The position numbers and the translations under genes are program-made. The notes beneath the pieces were generated by a model, which saw nothing but the letters and a program-made list of their open reading frames with translations, was not told where the DNA came from and made no database searches. A DNA stretch of 58,445 nt, from the NCBI GenBank assembly GCA_029259605.1, contig JAJDEV010000167.1:1-58445 (forward strand), read 5' to 3'. Shown here one piece after another: positions 7,435-15,759 of this stretch; position 1 is the stretch's first letter; the number at the start of each line of letters is the position of its first letter. The stretch comes from Planctomycetota bacterium (GTDB lineage: Bacteria; Planctomycetota; UBA1135; GCA-002686595).

Positions 7435-9222
7435 CTACATGTAGCCCATCGCCTCGAGCGCGCGGATCGTTTCCTGGTCGACCGTGACCCGCTCGGACTC
7501 GCCGCGGTTACGCCGCGCCTTCTGCGCGGCCGCGACCGCCGCCGCGAACGCGCGCGCGACGTCCGGATGGTCGGCGATGCAGTTCACGCGCTCCGCGGAG
7601 TCCGCCGTGAGGTCGAAGAGGCGCGGCTCGGTGAGCGGACGATCGATGTACTTCCAGCGCTCGTTGCGGACGCCGACGATGTCGAGGTACTCGATGTAGC
7701 GCCAGCGCGGCTCGATGCGCGCGTTGGCCGGATCGAGGAGCAGCGGCAGGAAGCTCTGGCCGTCGACGCGCTCGATGGGAGCGACGCCCGCGAAGTCGAG
7801 CAGCGTCGGCGCGAGGTCGACGTGCGCGACCATCTGCTTCACGCGTCTGCCTCGCCCGCTCGAACGCGGCATCTTCACGATCAACGGCACGTGCACGAGC
7901 TCTTCGAACGGATCGTTCGAGTGCGAGATGAAGCCGTGCTCGAGGAAACCCTCGCCGTGGTCCGATGTGACTACGATCAGCGTGTCGTCGTAGCGGCCGG
8001 TCGCCTTCAGGTGCGCGAGGATGCGTCCGACCTGGTCGTCGACGTAGGCGATCTCCTCGTCGTACTCGGCCTCGAGTTGATCGCGTTCGGCGGCCGTCAG
8101 TTGGATGCGTCCTTTGATCACGTCGTTCTTGAACGCGCGCCAGGAGTGGTAGTCCATGCGCGACGCCGCTGACGCTTCGCGCCCGTACCTGCCGCGAAAC
8201 GGCGGCTCGGGCGTGTATGGCGCGTGCAGGTCGAGCACGTGCAAGTACGCGAACCAGCGCTCGACGTCGCCCCACTCGGCGAGCCACTCGCGAAAGCCGT
8301 GCGCGATCACGGGCATGTGCCCGGGCTGGTCGTGGTACAGGCTGAAGCCCTGGTCGTACCCCATGTACGCGCGTATTTGCCCGTTCTCGACCCACGCGGC
8401 GGTGTTCCATCCGCTGTCGAAGAGCCGCTCGGCGAGCGTCGTCACGCGCGCGGGCAAGACGTCGGATTGCACCTTGGTCGGGTCCGCGCCGAACGTGCCT
8501 TCATAGACGCCGTGGTGGAACGCGGTCAGGCCGGTGAAGAGCGAGGCGACGCTGGACTTCGTGTACGTGCTCGCCGCGACGAAGTCGTCGAACACGATCG
8601 AGTCCTGGGCGAACGCGTCGAGGTTGGGACTCGTGTCGCGCACGTAACCGTAGACGCCGAGGTGATCGGCGCGCAGGACGTCGAGCAGAATCACGAGGAC
8701 GTCGGGCTCCCCGTCGCTCCTTCCTCGATGCCCGACGAAGTGCGCGGCGAGTGGAACGAGCGCGAGCGCGAGCGGGGGAACGCCGAGCGCGAGGAGCGAC
8801 GCGCGCGGCGGGGCGTCGCTGGCGTCCCGCAGCCGGTCGTTCACGAAGACGGCGATCCAAAGGAAAACGAGCGCGAGCGCGGCGTTCGCCGCGAGGCTGA
8901 CCGGCTCGAACTTGCCGGGGAGGTAGGCTCGATTGACGCCCAGCGCGAACCACGCCGCGAGGGGTACGAGCGTCGCCGCGGTGGCGAGCGACGTCGCGAT
9001 GCGCGCGTCGAGCAGCGGGCGCAGGAGTCGCGCCAGCAGCAGCCAAAGGACCACGGCCAAGGCGGAGCCCGCCACGCCTCGCTCGAGCGAGGTCGCAGTC
9101 AGCGGCCAGAGCACGTCGCGGAGCGAGACGAACGCGGCGGCGCGCAGGGCGAGGGCGAGCGTCCCGGTCACGATGCCGAGGGCGAGCGCCACGGTCGCGA
9201 GTCGCAGAGGTCGGGCAAACAT
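7435..9222 (-). CDS. Membrane-anchored sulfatase-like hydrolase (alkaline phosphatase superfamily)
   Basis: The 595-residue protein begins with about five hydrophobic segments (residues 1-165) and then a sulfatase-type catalytic domain. The domain starts at VLVILLDVLRADHLGVYGY, has a later SDHGEGFLEHG metal site, and ends with the usual ALGYM-type tail (EAMGYM). The nucleophile segment reads TYTKSSVASLFTG, with Thr where true sulfatases have the Cys or Ser that becomes formylglycine. It is therefore more likely a Thr-nucleophile phospho- or sulfo-hydrolase/transferase, like LtaS or EptA relatives, than a formylglycine sulfatase. A lipoprotein gene lies 23 bp upstream on the same strand and may be co-transcribed. 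Confidence 0.85.
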   Translation of the reverse strand: MFARPLRLATVALALGIVTGTLALALRAAAFVSLRDVLWPLTATSLERGVAGSALAVVLWLLLARLLRPLLDARIATSLATAATLVPLAAWFALGVNRAYLPGKFEPVSLAANAALALVFLWIAVFVNDRLRDASDAPPRASLLALGVPPLALALVPLAAHFVGHRGRSDGEPDVLVILLDVLRADHLGVYGYVRDTSPNLDAFAQDSIVFDDFVAASTYTKSSVASLFTGLTAFHHGVYEGTFGADPTKVQSDVLPARVTTLAERLFDSGWNTAAWVENGQIRAYMGYDQGFSLYHDQPGHMPVIAHGFREWLAEWGDVERWFAYLHVLDLHAPYTPEPPFRGRYGREASAASRMDYHSWRAFKNDVIKGRIQLTAAERDQLEAEYDEEIAYVDDQVGRILAHLKATGRYDDTLIVVTSDHGEGFLEHGFISHSNDPFEELVHVPLIVKMPRSSGRGRRVKQMVAHVDLAPTLLDFAGVAPIERVDGQSFLPLLLDPANARIEPRWRYIEYLDIVGVRNERWKYIDRPLTEPRLFDLTADSAERVNCIADHPDVARAFAAAVAAAQKARRNRGESERVTVDQETIRALEAMGYM

Positions 9223-9245
9223 CGGATCGAGCGAGCGCTACGATC

Positions 9246-9650
9246 CTACGGCCTCACGGGCTGGAGTGTGGCGAGAACCGAGTCGTCGAGCTTCCACATC
9301 GCGCCGGTCAAGGGGTCGACGATCAACCAACCGATCAACCCACCGAACACGATGTTCCCGAGCACGTACCAGCCGGAGAGCCCGGTGTCGAGCAGGACGA
9401 GACCCGGCTCGAAGCCGTCGCGCTCGAAGCGCACCGAGTAGGTCTCGCCGTCGAAGTACCCACGCCCCTTCTTCAGCATGACGGACGTCGGGGTCGTTCC
9501 CTGGAACACGTTCTCGCCGCCCTCGTTCACGACGCTGACGCTCGCGCCGGGTGGGTCGCTCTTCAGTTGAACGAGCTCATTGCTATCACCGACGATCGTG
9601 GCACAGCTGGCCGTGAGCGACGCGATGAGCGCGAGGGTGGGGGACTTCAT
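9246..9650 (-). CDS. Small lipoprotein with PEGA-like domain
   Basis: A 134-residue protein with a short signal peptide and lipobox (SLTASC, Cys16). Next is a beta-rich segment (VQLKSDPPGASVSVVNEGG and a following YSVRFERDGFEP) that looks like a PEGA surface domain. It also has a glycine-rich hydrophobic stretch (LGNIVFGGLIGWLIVDPL). The ATG at 9650 is chosen because the longer frame runs through the tRNA-Leu gene. Its partner is probably the sulfatase-like gene 23 bp downstream. Exact role unknown. Confidence 0.7.
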   Translation of the reverse strand: MKSPTLALIASLTASCATIVGDSNELVQLKSDPPGASVSVVNEGGENVFQGTTPTSVMLKKGRGYFDGETYSVRFERDGFEPGLVLLDTGLSGWYVLGNIVFGGLIGWLIVDPLTGAMWKLDDSVLATLQPVRP

Positions 9651-9713
9651 GTGCGAACTTCCGGCTTCCGGTCGCGAACGGATCCCCGCACGCTCGGCGA
9701 CCGAACGAGCGCG

Positions 9714-9799
9714 TGGTGGGGAAGGTGGGACTCGAACCCACACGGGCTAGGCCCTTCGGATTTTAAGTCCGATGCGTCTACCGATTTCGCCACTTCCCC
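9714..9799 (-). tRNA. tRNA-Leu (anticodon TAA), CCA encoded
   Basis: The minus strand folds into a class II tRNA. The acceptor stem GGGGAAG pairs with CTTCCCC. The anticodon loop is CTTAAAA with anticodon TAA, the long variable arm contains a GGGC/GCCC stem, and the T arm is GTGGG-TTCGAGT-CCCAC. The 3' CCA is encoded (plus-strand TGG at 9714-9716). No neighbouring tRNA gene or integrase is seen. Confidence 0.96.
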
Positions 9800-9940
9800 G
9801 CGGTGCCGTGGCTGGCGAAGCGACGAGCATGCCGACTCGGCGGCGATCGATCCACCTTCGACGCACCCTTCGCAAATCGAAGCGGGACCCGCCGGAAGCG
9901 CGCACGCGGCGCGTCCCGACGGGTCCCGAATCCCACTGAG

Positions 9941-9958
9941 ACCGCGGTCGGTCTCGAT
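9941..9958 (-). terminator. Hairpin downstream of porin gene
   Basis: A GAGACCG/CGGTCTC stem with a 4-nt loop lies just after the porin stop on the minus strand. It lacks a T-tract, so it is at best a weak or factor-assisted terminator. The rest of the gap to tRNA-Leu (9800-9940) holds another GC-rich dyad and no gene. Confidence 0.35.
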
Positions 9959-9960
9959 CC

Positions 9961-11235
9961 CTACCAGTCGACTTGAAGTCGCATCATCAGCGCCGTCAGG
10001 TCGTCGTCGACGCCCGTTGAGGAGTCGTCCAAGTTCGACGAGACGACGTTGAACATGAGTCGCGTACGCGGGTTCATGTACCAGTTCAATCCGGCGGTGA
10101 TGTTCGTCAGCTCGCCGCCGCCGCCGCCGGTGATCTCGCTGAAGTCGGTCATCGAGTAACGCAGTGCCGCTTCCCAGGCGCCGCCGGTGCCCTCGGCGTT
10201 CCAGTTCTCGTGTGGCGAGACGCGATCGAACTTGCCGCTCTTCTTCACGTAGTTGCGGCTCTCGCCGGTGAGGAACCAGCTCACGAAAGCGTAGTAGCCG
10301 CTGAGGTCGACGTCGGGGCCGCCGGCGCCGCCCAGCTCGTCGATCGACGTCATCAGGTATTCGCCCTGGACCGAGACGGGCCCGTTCACCCACGCGGCCT
10401 CGAAGCCGTAGATGTTCGAACCATCCGACGGCATGGCCGTCGTGTCCAGCACGCGGCCGACGAGGTGCGCCTCGGGGCGCGTCCGGAAGCGGACCTCCTG
10501 TCCGCTGCGGATGCTCGCCGACACGCCGATGTGCGTGACCGAGTCGCCCTCGCCGAACGCGTGCGAGATGCGACCGGTCGTGGCGAAGTCGCCGTCGCCT
10601 GTGCCGAGTCCCTGGGCGTTCGAGAGGCGGAAGACGCCCGCGGCCCAGTTCGTGCTCTCGTCGATGTGCCCGCTCGTCGCGATGCCGTTGTCGCGCGACG
10701 GCGAGAACGCCTCGATCGGCGCGGCGCGCTCCATGAACGTTATGAAGCGACTGCTCGTCAACTCCTCGAGGCTCATCGGTTGCTTGATGTGCCCGAACTG
10801 CACGCTACCGATCGGCGTCGGGAGCTTCATGTAGACGTCGCTGAACGCGGCCGTACCGCCGGTGAAGTCGAACTCCGCCTTGGCTTCGATCAAGTCGTAG
10901 AACTTGATCTTCGAGAAGAGGCGCGCGCGGCGGAACTCGAAGCCGTCAAGGCCCGCGACCGGGTACATGTCGTCCGTCGAGAAGAACCCGGCGTCGTTCA
11001 TGATGCGCCCACCCCACGTCGCCTTGACGTCGCCGTCATCGAAGATCGTCGAGACGCTCGAGAGCAGCTGGCTCTCTTCGAGCATGCCCTCCGAGCTCGG
11101 ATCGACGAGCACTTCGGTCGCCGTCGGAAGGGGAGTGGAAAGCGTCGCGTCGGTTCCGTCGTCGTTCGAGTGCGTCGAGGCACTCGCGACGCCGGCGGTC
11201 AGTGCGCCGATCAGAATGGTTTGAAGGGTTTGCAT
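9961..11235 (-). CDS. OprP/OprO-type outer-membrane porin
   Basis: A 424-residue predicted outer-membrane beta-barrel. It has a signal peptide (from MQTLQTILIGALTAG), an acidic linker, then GGRIMNDAGFF and FEFRRARLFSKIKFYDLIEAKAEFD read in parts. It also has the QFGHIKQPMSLEELTSSRFITFMER region characteristic of phosphate-selective (Porin_O_P) porins. It ends with LTALMMRLQVDW, an aromatic-terminated last strand as in barrels recognised by BAM. The start is ATG 11235, since the longer frame adds a non-signal-like leader. A sigma-54-type box lies about 200 bp upstream, so expression is likely activator-dependent, for example by nutrient status. Substrate preference (phosphate, polyphosphate or other anion) is family-based inference. 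Confidence 0.87.
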   Translation of the reverse strand: MQTLQTILIGALTAGVASASTHSNDDGTDATLSTPLPTATEVLVDPSSEGMLEESQLLSSVSTIFDDGDVKATWGGRIMNDAGFFSTDDMYPVAGLDGFEFRRARLFSKIKFYDLIEAKAEFDFTGGTAAFSDVYMKLPTPIGSVQFGHIKQPMSLEELTSSRFITFMERAAPIEAFSPSRDNGIATSGHIDESTNWAAGVFRLSNAQGLGTGDGDFATTGRISHAFGEGDSVTHIGVSASIRSGQEVRFRTRPEAHLVGRVLDTTAMPSDGSNIYGFEAAWVNGPVSVQGEYLMTSIDELGGAGGPDVDLSGYYAFVSWFLTGESRNYVKKSGKFDRVSPHENWNAEGTGGAWEAALRYSMTDFSEITGGGGGELTNITAGLNWYMNPRTRLMFNVVSSNLDDSSTGVDDDLTALMMRLQVDW

Positions 11236-11574
11236 GGATTCGTTCTCAGGGTCATCGATTGGGGTGGTCGCAGGGTGGCGCGACTCCAAAGCCGCGCTCC
11301 GGCGGGTTCAGTGGGACCATGCAGAGGGGTGCGCTTCGGAGTCAAAGGCCGTCTGCATTAAGGTCTGGCAAAGACCCGCGCGCGGCAGGTGCAACGGCGC
11401 GAACTTCGGTGAAGTGCGCGCCGAATACGCGCAGCGAAAGCAAGTGGCGTGCCGATGCGAGCTCGGCACCAACATGCGATCGCGCCTTCGAGAAGCGCAC
11501 GCCGGGTCGAACACGCGCATGATCGTTCAAGTGCGCATCCGCTGCCGCACGGTGCGTCGTTCGTGACGGTGTGC
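11236..11574. other. 339-bp intergenic region upstream of porin
   Basis: There is no convincing gene in either strand. It holds the sigma-54-type box at 11439-11454 directed at the porin, and so a leader of roughly 190 nt. No terminator with a T-tract is visible. Confidence 0.6.
11439..11454 (-). promoter_or_regulatory. Sigma-54 (-24/-12) promoter for porin gene
   Basis: The minus strand reads CGGCACGCCACTTGCT against consensus TGGCACGNNNNTTGCW: one mismatch, with the invariant GG and GC separated by exactly 10 nt. The predicted start is near 11428, giving a leader of about 190 nt before ATG 11235. Confidence 0.75.
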
Positions 11575-12609
11575 TCACCGCTTCACGCGATCGATGAGCA
11601 CGAGTCGTCCGGTGTAGCCGCACGCGATGAGTTCGTCGTCGCCATCCCCGTCGACGTCGCCGCTCGCGAGCGCGTGAAACTTGTCCGTCTCGCGAAACAC
11701 GGGCGTCGCGCTCCAGCCGTCGTCTCGCGGCACGAGGATCGTCACGACGTGGGAGTAGCCTGCCGTCGCGACCTCGGCGCCCGGAGTCGACGGATCGAGA
11801 TCGGCGAGGACGGCTCCGCGCAGCTTGTCGTTCTCGCGGTGGACGACCTCCGACGTTCCGTCGAGGGAGACGATCGACAGCACGCCGTCGTCGTCGGCGA
11901 CGACCAGCCGCGTCCCGTCGGTTGCGAGGCGCGCCCTGCCGGCGGACCGTCGATCCACGACTTCGATCGTGCGCGCGCCGTCCTCGTCTCCGACGACCGA
12001 CACGACCGACCCGTCCGCGCACGCCACCCACGACGTGCCCGCATGGGTGACGGCACACTTGCCCGCCCCGGGTAGGGGACCGACCGTCCACTGCGTCCAA
12101 TCCTCCTCGACGCGGCGTAACCCGTTGAGCTCGAGGTCGTAGCCGCCGACGAGCAACGCGCCGCTGTTCACCGTGACGGCGTGGAGCAAGCGCTCGCTTC
12201 GGAACACGCGCTCCGACTGCCAGCCCGCTTCGGTGCGCGATACGACCCATGCCATCCCCGGGCGCTCGTCCTCCTCTGGCCCGTTCGCCGCGCCGACCAT
12301 CGCGATTTCGTCGCCGGGGCGATCGGGCAACACATCGCCGACCGCGAGTTGGATCATCTCACCCGGCGTGCGCGCGGCGATCGTGACCGCCCAGCCGTCC
12401 GCGTCCCTGGCGAGCACGTAGACGTACCCGTTGCGGCAAACGGTGACGATCTCGTTCCCGGGCCGCTGCGGGTCCACGTCGCCGACGATGCAGGCGCCGA
12501 GCTTGTCGGGCGCCTCGAACACGATCTCGGTCGTCCAACGATCGGCCGCCGATGGTGCTCGACAGCCGACCGCGACGAGGAGCGTGAGTCCGATGCAGGA
12601 TGCCTTCAT
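11575..12609 (-). CDS. VCBS/FG-GAP-like repeat lipoprotein
   Basis: The 344-residue exported lipoprotein has lipobox LVAVGC (Cys16). It forms a propeller-like array of repeats, each with a Ca-binding-like loop (GDVDPQRPGNEI, GDVLPDRPGDEI, ADLDPSTPGAEV, GDVDGDGDDELI). Such proteins act as extracytoplasmic binding or scaffold domains rather than enzymes. It is the last gene of a six-gene operon: its ATG overlaps the TGA of the HEAT-repeat lipoprotein gene (ATGA). The coupling suggests it forms an envelope complex with that protein and the cytochrome. Confidence 0.8.
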   Translation of the reverse strand: MKASCIGLTLLVAVGCRAPSAADRWTTEIVFEAPDKLGACIVGDVDPQRPGNEIVTVCRNGYVYVLARDADGWAVTIAARTPGEMIQLAVGDVLPDRPGDEIAMVGAANGPEEDERPGMAWVVSRTEAGWQSERVFRSERLLHAVTVNSGALLVGGYDLELNGLRRVEEDWTQWTVGPLPGAGKCAVTHAGTSWVACADGSVVSVVGDEDGARTIEVVDRRSAGRARLATDGTRLVVADDDGVLSIVSLDGTSEVVHRENDKLRGAVLADLDPSTPGAEVATAGYSHVVTILVPRDDGWSATPVFRETDKFHALASGDVDGDGDDELIACGYTGRLVLIDRVKR

Positions 12610-14096
12610 GGTGTCTTCTCCAGGAACGCGCGCACGAGCTCGGCGCGCGCAGTCAATCGATCGAGTGTGTCCTCACGGGTGCGCAGCAACGCGGGCGGAC
12701 CCGTGAGCGCGTTCCACGCGTCGAGCAGTTTGCTGAGCTCGCCGTCCTCCTCGTTCGCGCTCGCGACGAGCCAACGTTCGAGCGCGACCTCGCAGTCCTG
12801 CGGATCGCCGAGCGGATCCTCCAGGCCGGTGACGAGCAGCGCGACGGCCGTGCGATCGAAGTCGCAGACGGCGAGCGCGCCGGCGGCGGCGAGGCGCAGG
12901 TCGAGCGACTCCGTCTCGTCCGCGACGATCGCGCGCAGATCGGGAGCGGCGGCCGCATCGCCGAGCCGCGCGAGTCCACGGGCGGCGGCGACGCGGAGCT
13001 CGTGCGGGCGGTGGGCGCCGAGGGCGGCGCGGAGGAAGGGCAGCGACGCGGGGTTGCCGATCGCGCCGAGGGCCTCGGCCGCGGCGTGCGCCGTGCGCGC
13101 GTCGAGCAGGAGCGGCACGAGCGCATCGGCGACCGGGCGAGCGCGCGCCTCCATACGCTCGAGCACCTGCGCCGCGTGCAGGCGGATGTACGGATCCGCA
13201 TCGGCGAGCGCCTGGGCGACGAGCCGCGCTCCCCACGGCCCGGTCCTGCACAGCGCGAAGCGCGCGTCGTCGACACCGCGCAACTGAAACCGTTCGGAGG
13301 ACAGCTCGCGCAGCTCGCGCCACGCGGCGAGGCGCAGCGCGTCCGACGGTTCGCGCGTCAGCGCTTCGTGCGCAGCTGCGGATGTCCAGAGCCGTCGCAG
13401 GCTGTCGATGTCGTCGACGCCGAGGTCCGCGCGCGCGACGAGCTCTTGCTGCTTGCCGCGCGCCAATTCGGCGCTGCGGTCGCTGCCGGACGCGACGCGC
13501 GCGAGCCCCTCGAGGCCGGCGAAGTTCCCGCACCGTGCGAGCGCGTCGGTCAACCAGACCACGGTCTCCGGGTCCTTCTCGTAGCGCATGGCGAGCAACA
13601 TGCGCAGGAGGAAGCGGTCGTCGTCGGATTGGCCGAGCAGCCACGCTGCATAGCTTCGTCGCCACGCTTCCGGCGCCGACTCGAGCACCGTGACGACCGT
13701 GCCGAGCGCGTCGGGAGTCCCGATCGCGAACGTGACGTAGAGCGCGGCATTGCGCAGCGCGGGTTCGAGCTCGCCGTCCTCGACGATTGCGCGCAGCGCC
13801 GGAAGCGCGTCGTCGTTCAGCGTGGAGGCGTCTTCGAGCGCGACGTCGCGCATCTCGCTTTCCGCCGTCGCGACCCACTCCGCGAGCGCTTCCGGCTCGC
13901 CGTCCTCCGGGGCGCGCCGTTGCTCGGTTCCGGCGCGATCGACGGTCGCCTCGAGCCGCGCGATCTGCAGGTTCACCACCGCCTCGAAGACCGGCGCCTC
14001 GATCGCGTCGAGCGCGTCGGGTGTCGGCGCCGGCGCGACGTCCTCCGGCGGCGAACAGGCGCCGAGCGCGAGCGCGGCGAGGACCACACGCTTCAT
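12606..14096 (-). CDS. HEAT-repeat lipoprotein
   Basis: A 496-residue predicted lipoprotein with signal peptide and lipobox (LALGAC, Cys14). The C-terminal two thirds consist of HEAT/PBS-type helical repeats (for example DADPYIRLHAAQVLERM and RPHELRVAAARGLARLGD). The N-terminal third is helical and Ala/Glu-rich. It is non-enzymatic, and by family knowledge such alpha-solenoids mediate protein-protein contacts. It overlaps both neighbours by 4 nt (ATGA junctions), between the pentaheme cytochrome and the VCBS lipoprotein, so equimolar expression is expected. Probably faces the periplasm. Confidence 0.82.
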   Translation of the reverse strand: MKRVVLAALALGACSPPEDVAPAPTPDALDAIEAPVFEAVVNLQIARLEATVDRAGTEQRRAPEDGEPEALAEWVATAESEMRDVALEDASTLNDDALPALRAIVEDGELEPALRNAALYVTFAIGTPDALGTVVTVLESAPEAWRRSYAAWLLGQSDDDRFLLRMLLAMRYEKDPETVVWLTDALARCGNFAGLEGLARVASGSDRSAELARGKQQELVARADLGVDDIDSLRRLWTSAAAHEALTREPSDALRLAAWRELRELSSERFQLRGVDDARFALCRTGPWGARLVAQALADADPYIRLHAAQVLERMEARARPVADALVPLLLDARTAHAAAEALGAIGNPASLPFLRAALGAHRPHELRVAAARGLARLGDAAAAPDLRAIVADETESLDLRLAAAGALAVCDFDRTAVALLVTGLEDPLGDPQDCEVALERWLVASANEEDGELSKLLDAWNALTGPPALLRTREDTLDRLTARAELVRAFLEKTP

Positions 14097-15097
14097 CGAA
14101 GTTCGATGCGCGCGACGAGGCGTGCGTCGGGCTCGGGATCGATGACCGTGTCGAGCGGGATGGCCTCACCCGTGTCGGGCGCGAGATACACCGGTCGCAG
14201 GTTGTAGTAGAGCGCCACTTCGACGGGGCCGTCGTGAGCGAGTTCGACCGACCGCGTCTCGCCGTAAGGAAGGAGCGTGTCGGGAACGTCGACCTCGTCG
14301 CGGTACGGGCTGCGGAAGCGGTACAGGTGGAACCAGCGGCCGTCTGCCTGGCCGTCGTCCAGCGGCCGCCAGAACAGGTCGGCCGCGCGTGAGCGTTCGT
14401 CGGTGGGGAAGTGGTGCCCCGCGCCCGTGTTCTCGACTTCGATGGTCCAACCCGCGGCGTTCGCGTCGGCGGCGCCGCGCAGTTCGACGGCGCTGCGTAC
14501 GAGGTCGATGTCGTGGCCGCCGAGGCAGCGGTGATCGCGCCCCTTGGTCGGATCGTTCTCGCGATACGGCATGTGGCAACTCAGGCAGTCTTCGCCGCGC
14601 TCCGCGAAGGGCGTCGCGCGCCACTGCTTGACCGTCTCGTGCTGGTCGTGGCACGAGACGCACAGCTCGACCTTCACGAGCTCGCGCGTTTCGATCGGGC
14701 GGCACGCCGCGGTCTCGCTCGTGACGGTTCCGGCCATCCTGCCGTCGGGGAGTTGGTGGCACGTCAAGCAGTCGACGCCCTCGACGCGGTGCGAGCTGCG
14801 CGGCAGAACGCGGTCGCCGATGCCGGTCTCGAACACGGGGCGCGGAGCGTGGCAGTCGATGCAGTCCTTGTTCGCGAAGTCGTTCGAGAGCGCGCGCACG
14901 TCCTCACCGGTCCACGCGGTTGCGTGTTCGGACGACGACCACTCGTCGTAGGTCTGCGAGTGGCACTCTTGGCATTGGCGGGAGTTCTGGAACGCGCGCG
15001 CCTCCGCAACCGCGGGCGGACTGCTGAACACCGAGACCATGAGCCAGCCCGCGAGGGCGAGCACGATCAAACCGAGGATGGGTCGCAGCGCGCTCAT
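14093..15097 (-). CDS. Pentaheme c-type cytochrome (cytochrome c554-like)
   Basis: A 334-residue protein with an N-terminal signal-anchor helix (LGLIVLALAGWLMVSVF) and five CxxCH heme sites: CQECH, CIDCH, CLTCH, CVSCH, CLSCH, all within residues 40 to 185. The C-terminal half (GHHFPTDERSRAADLFW, then an Ig-like beta segment) has no heme motif. This resembles periplasmic multiheme electron carriers of the cytochrome c554/NapC-partner type. It sits in a coupled operon directly after a ferric-iron-type ABC importer, so a role in iron redox chemistry at uptake is a reasonable inference. There is no sign of NrfA-type active-site CxxCK. Confidence 0.88.
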   Translation of the reverse strand: MSALRPILGLIVLALAGWLMVSVFSSPPAVAEARAFQNSRQCQECHSQTYDEWSSSEHATAWTGEDVRALSNDFANKDCIDCHAPRPVFETGIGDRVLPRSSHRVEGVDCLTCHQLPDGRMAGTVTSETAACRPIETRELVKVELCVSCHDQHETVKQWRATPFAERGEDCLSCHMPYRENDPTKGRDHRCLGGHDIDLVRSAVELRGAADANAAGWTIEVENTGAGHHFPTDERSRAADLFWRPLDDGQADGRWFHLYRFRSPYRDEVDVPDTLLPYGETRSVELAHDGPVEVALYYNLRPVYLAPDTGEAIPLDTVIDPEPDARLVARIELR

Positions 15098-15759
15098 ATC
15101 AGAACACCTCCTTCCATTCTCAGCGTTCGATTCGCCACACGCTCGGCTTCCGCCGGATCGTGCGTGACGTGCACGATCGTGAGCGCGAGCTCGCGCTGGA
15201 GGTCGTGCAACTGGTCCAACAGCTCGTCGCGTCGGTCCTGATCGAGCGGGCCGAGCGGCTCGTCGAGGAGGAGAATGCGTGCGTCGGACGCGAGCGCGCG
15301 CGCGAGGGCGAGGCGTTGTGCCTCGCCGCCGGAGAGCGTGCCGGGTTTGCGCGCTTCGAGACCGGCCAGGCCGACCCGTTCGAGCAATTCGCTGGCGCGC
15401 GAGCGCCGATCACGGCGCGCGACACCGCGGCGCGCGAGAACGAACAGGAGCGTACGCAGCGCCGTCATGTGCGGCCAGAGCGCGCCTTCCTGGAAGAGCA
15501 TCCCGATGCCGCGGAGCTCGGGTCGCAGGTCGACGCGGCCGGCGGAGCTGGCCAACTGGCCGAACAACTCGACCCGACCCGACGTCGGCGGCACGAGCCC
15601 GGCGATCGCGCGCAGCAGCGTCGTCTTCCCGCACCCGGAAGCGCCGACGAGCAGGACGTGCTCGCCGCGCTCGATCTCGATCGATACCGGACCGAGGATG
15701 CGCCGCTTGCGCGCCACCTCGATGACCACGTCGCATGTACGAATGGCGACTTCGCTCAC
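15094..15759 (-). CDS. ABC transporter ATPase (FbpC-like)
   Basis: A 221-residue ATP-binding subunit: Walker A GASGCGKT, Q-loop MLFQEGALWPHM, signature LSGGEAQR, Walker B ILLLDEP, and switch His in VHVTHDP. It is short, lacking the C-terminal TOBE regulatory domain of MalK/FbpC proteins. It begins at GTG, overlapping the permease stop (GTGA), and ends overlapping the cytochrome ATG. The partner permease is fused-type with two membrane domains, so this ATPase would form a homodimer. Confidence 0.93.
   Translation of the reverse strand: MSEVAIRTCDVVIEVARKRRILGPVSIEIERGEHVLLVGASGCGKTTLLRAIAGLVPPTSGRVELFGQLASSAGRVDLRPELRGIGMLFQEGALWPHMTALRTLLFVLARRGVARRDRRSRASELLERVGLAGLEARKPGTLSGGEAQRLALARALASDARILLLDEPLGPLDQDRRDELLDQLHDLQRELALTIVHVTHDPAEAERVANRTLRMEGGVLI

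Noticed and set aside
9800..9940. Possible small RNA or second tRNA next to tRNA-Leu
   Set aside because: Only GC-rich dyads are visible; no cloverleaf or promoter was found.
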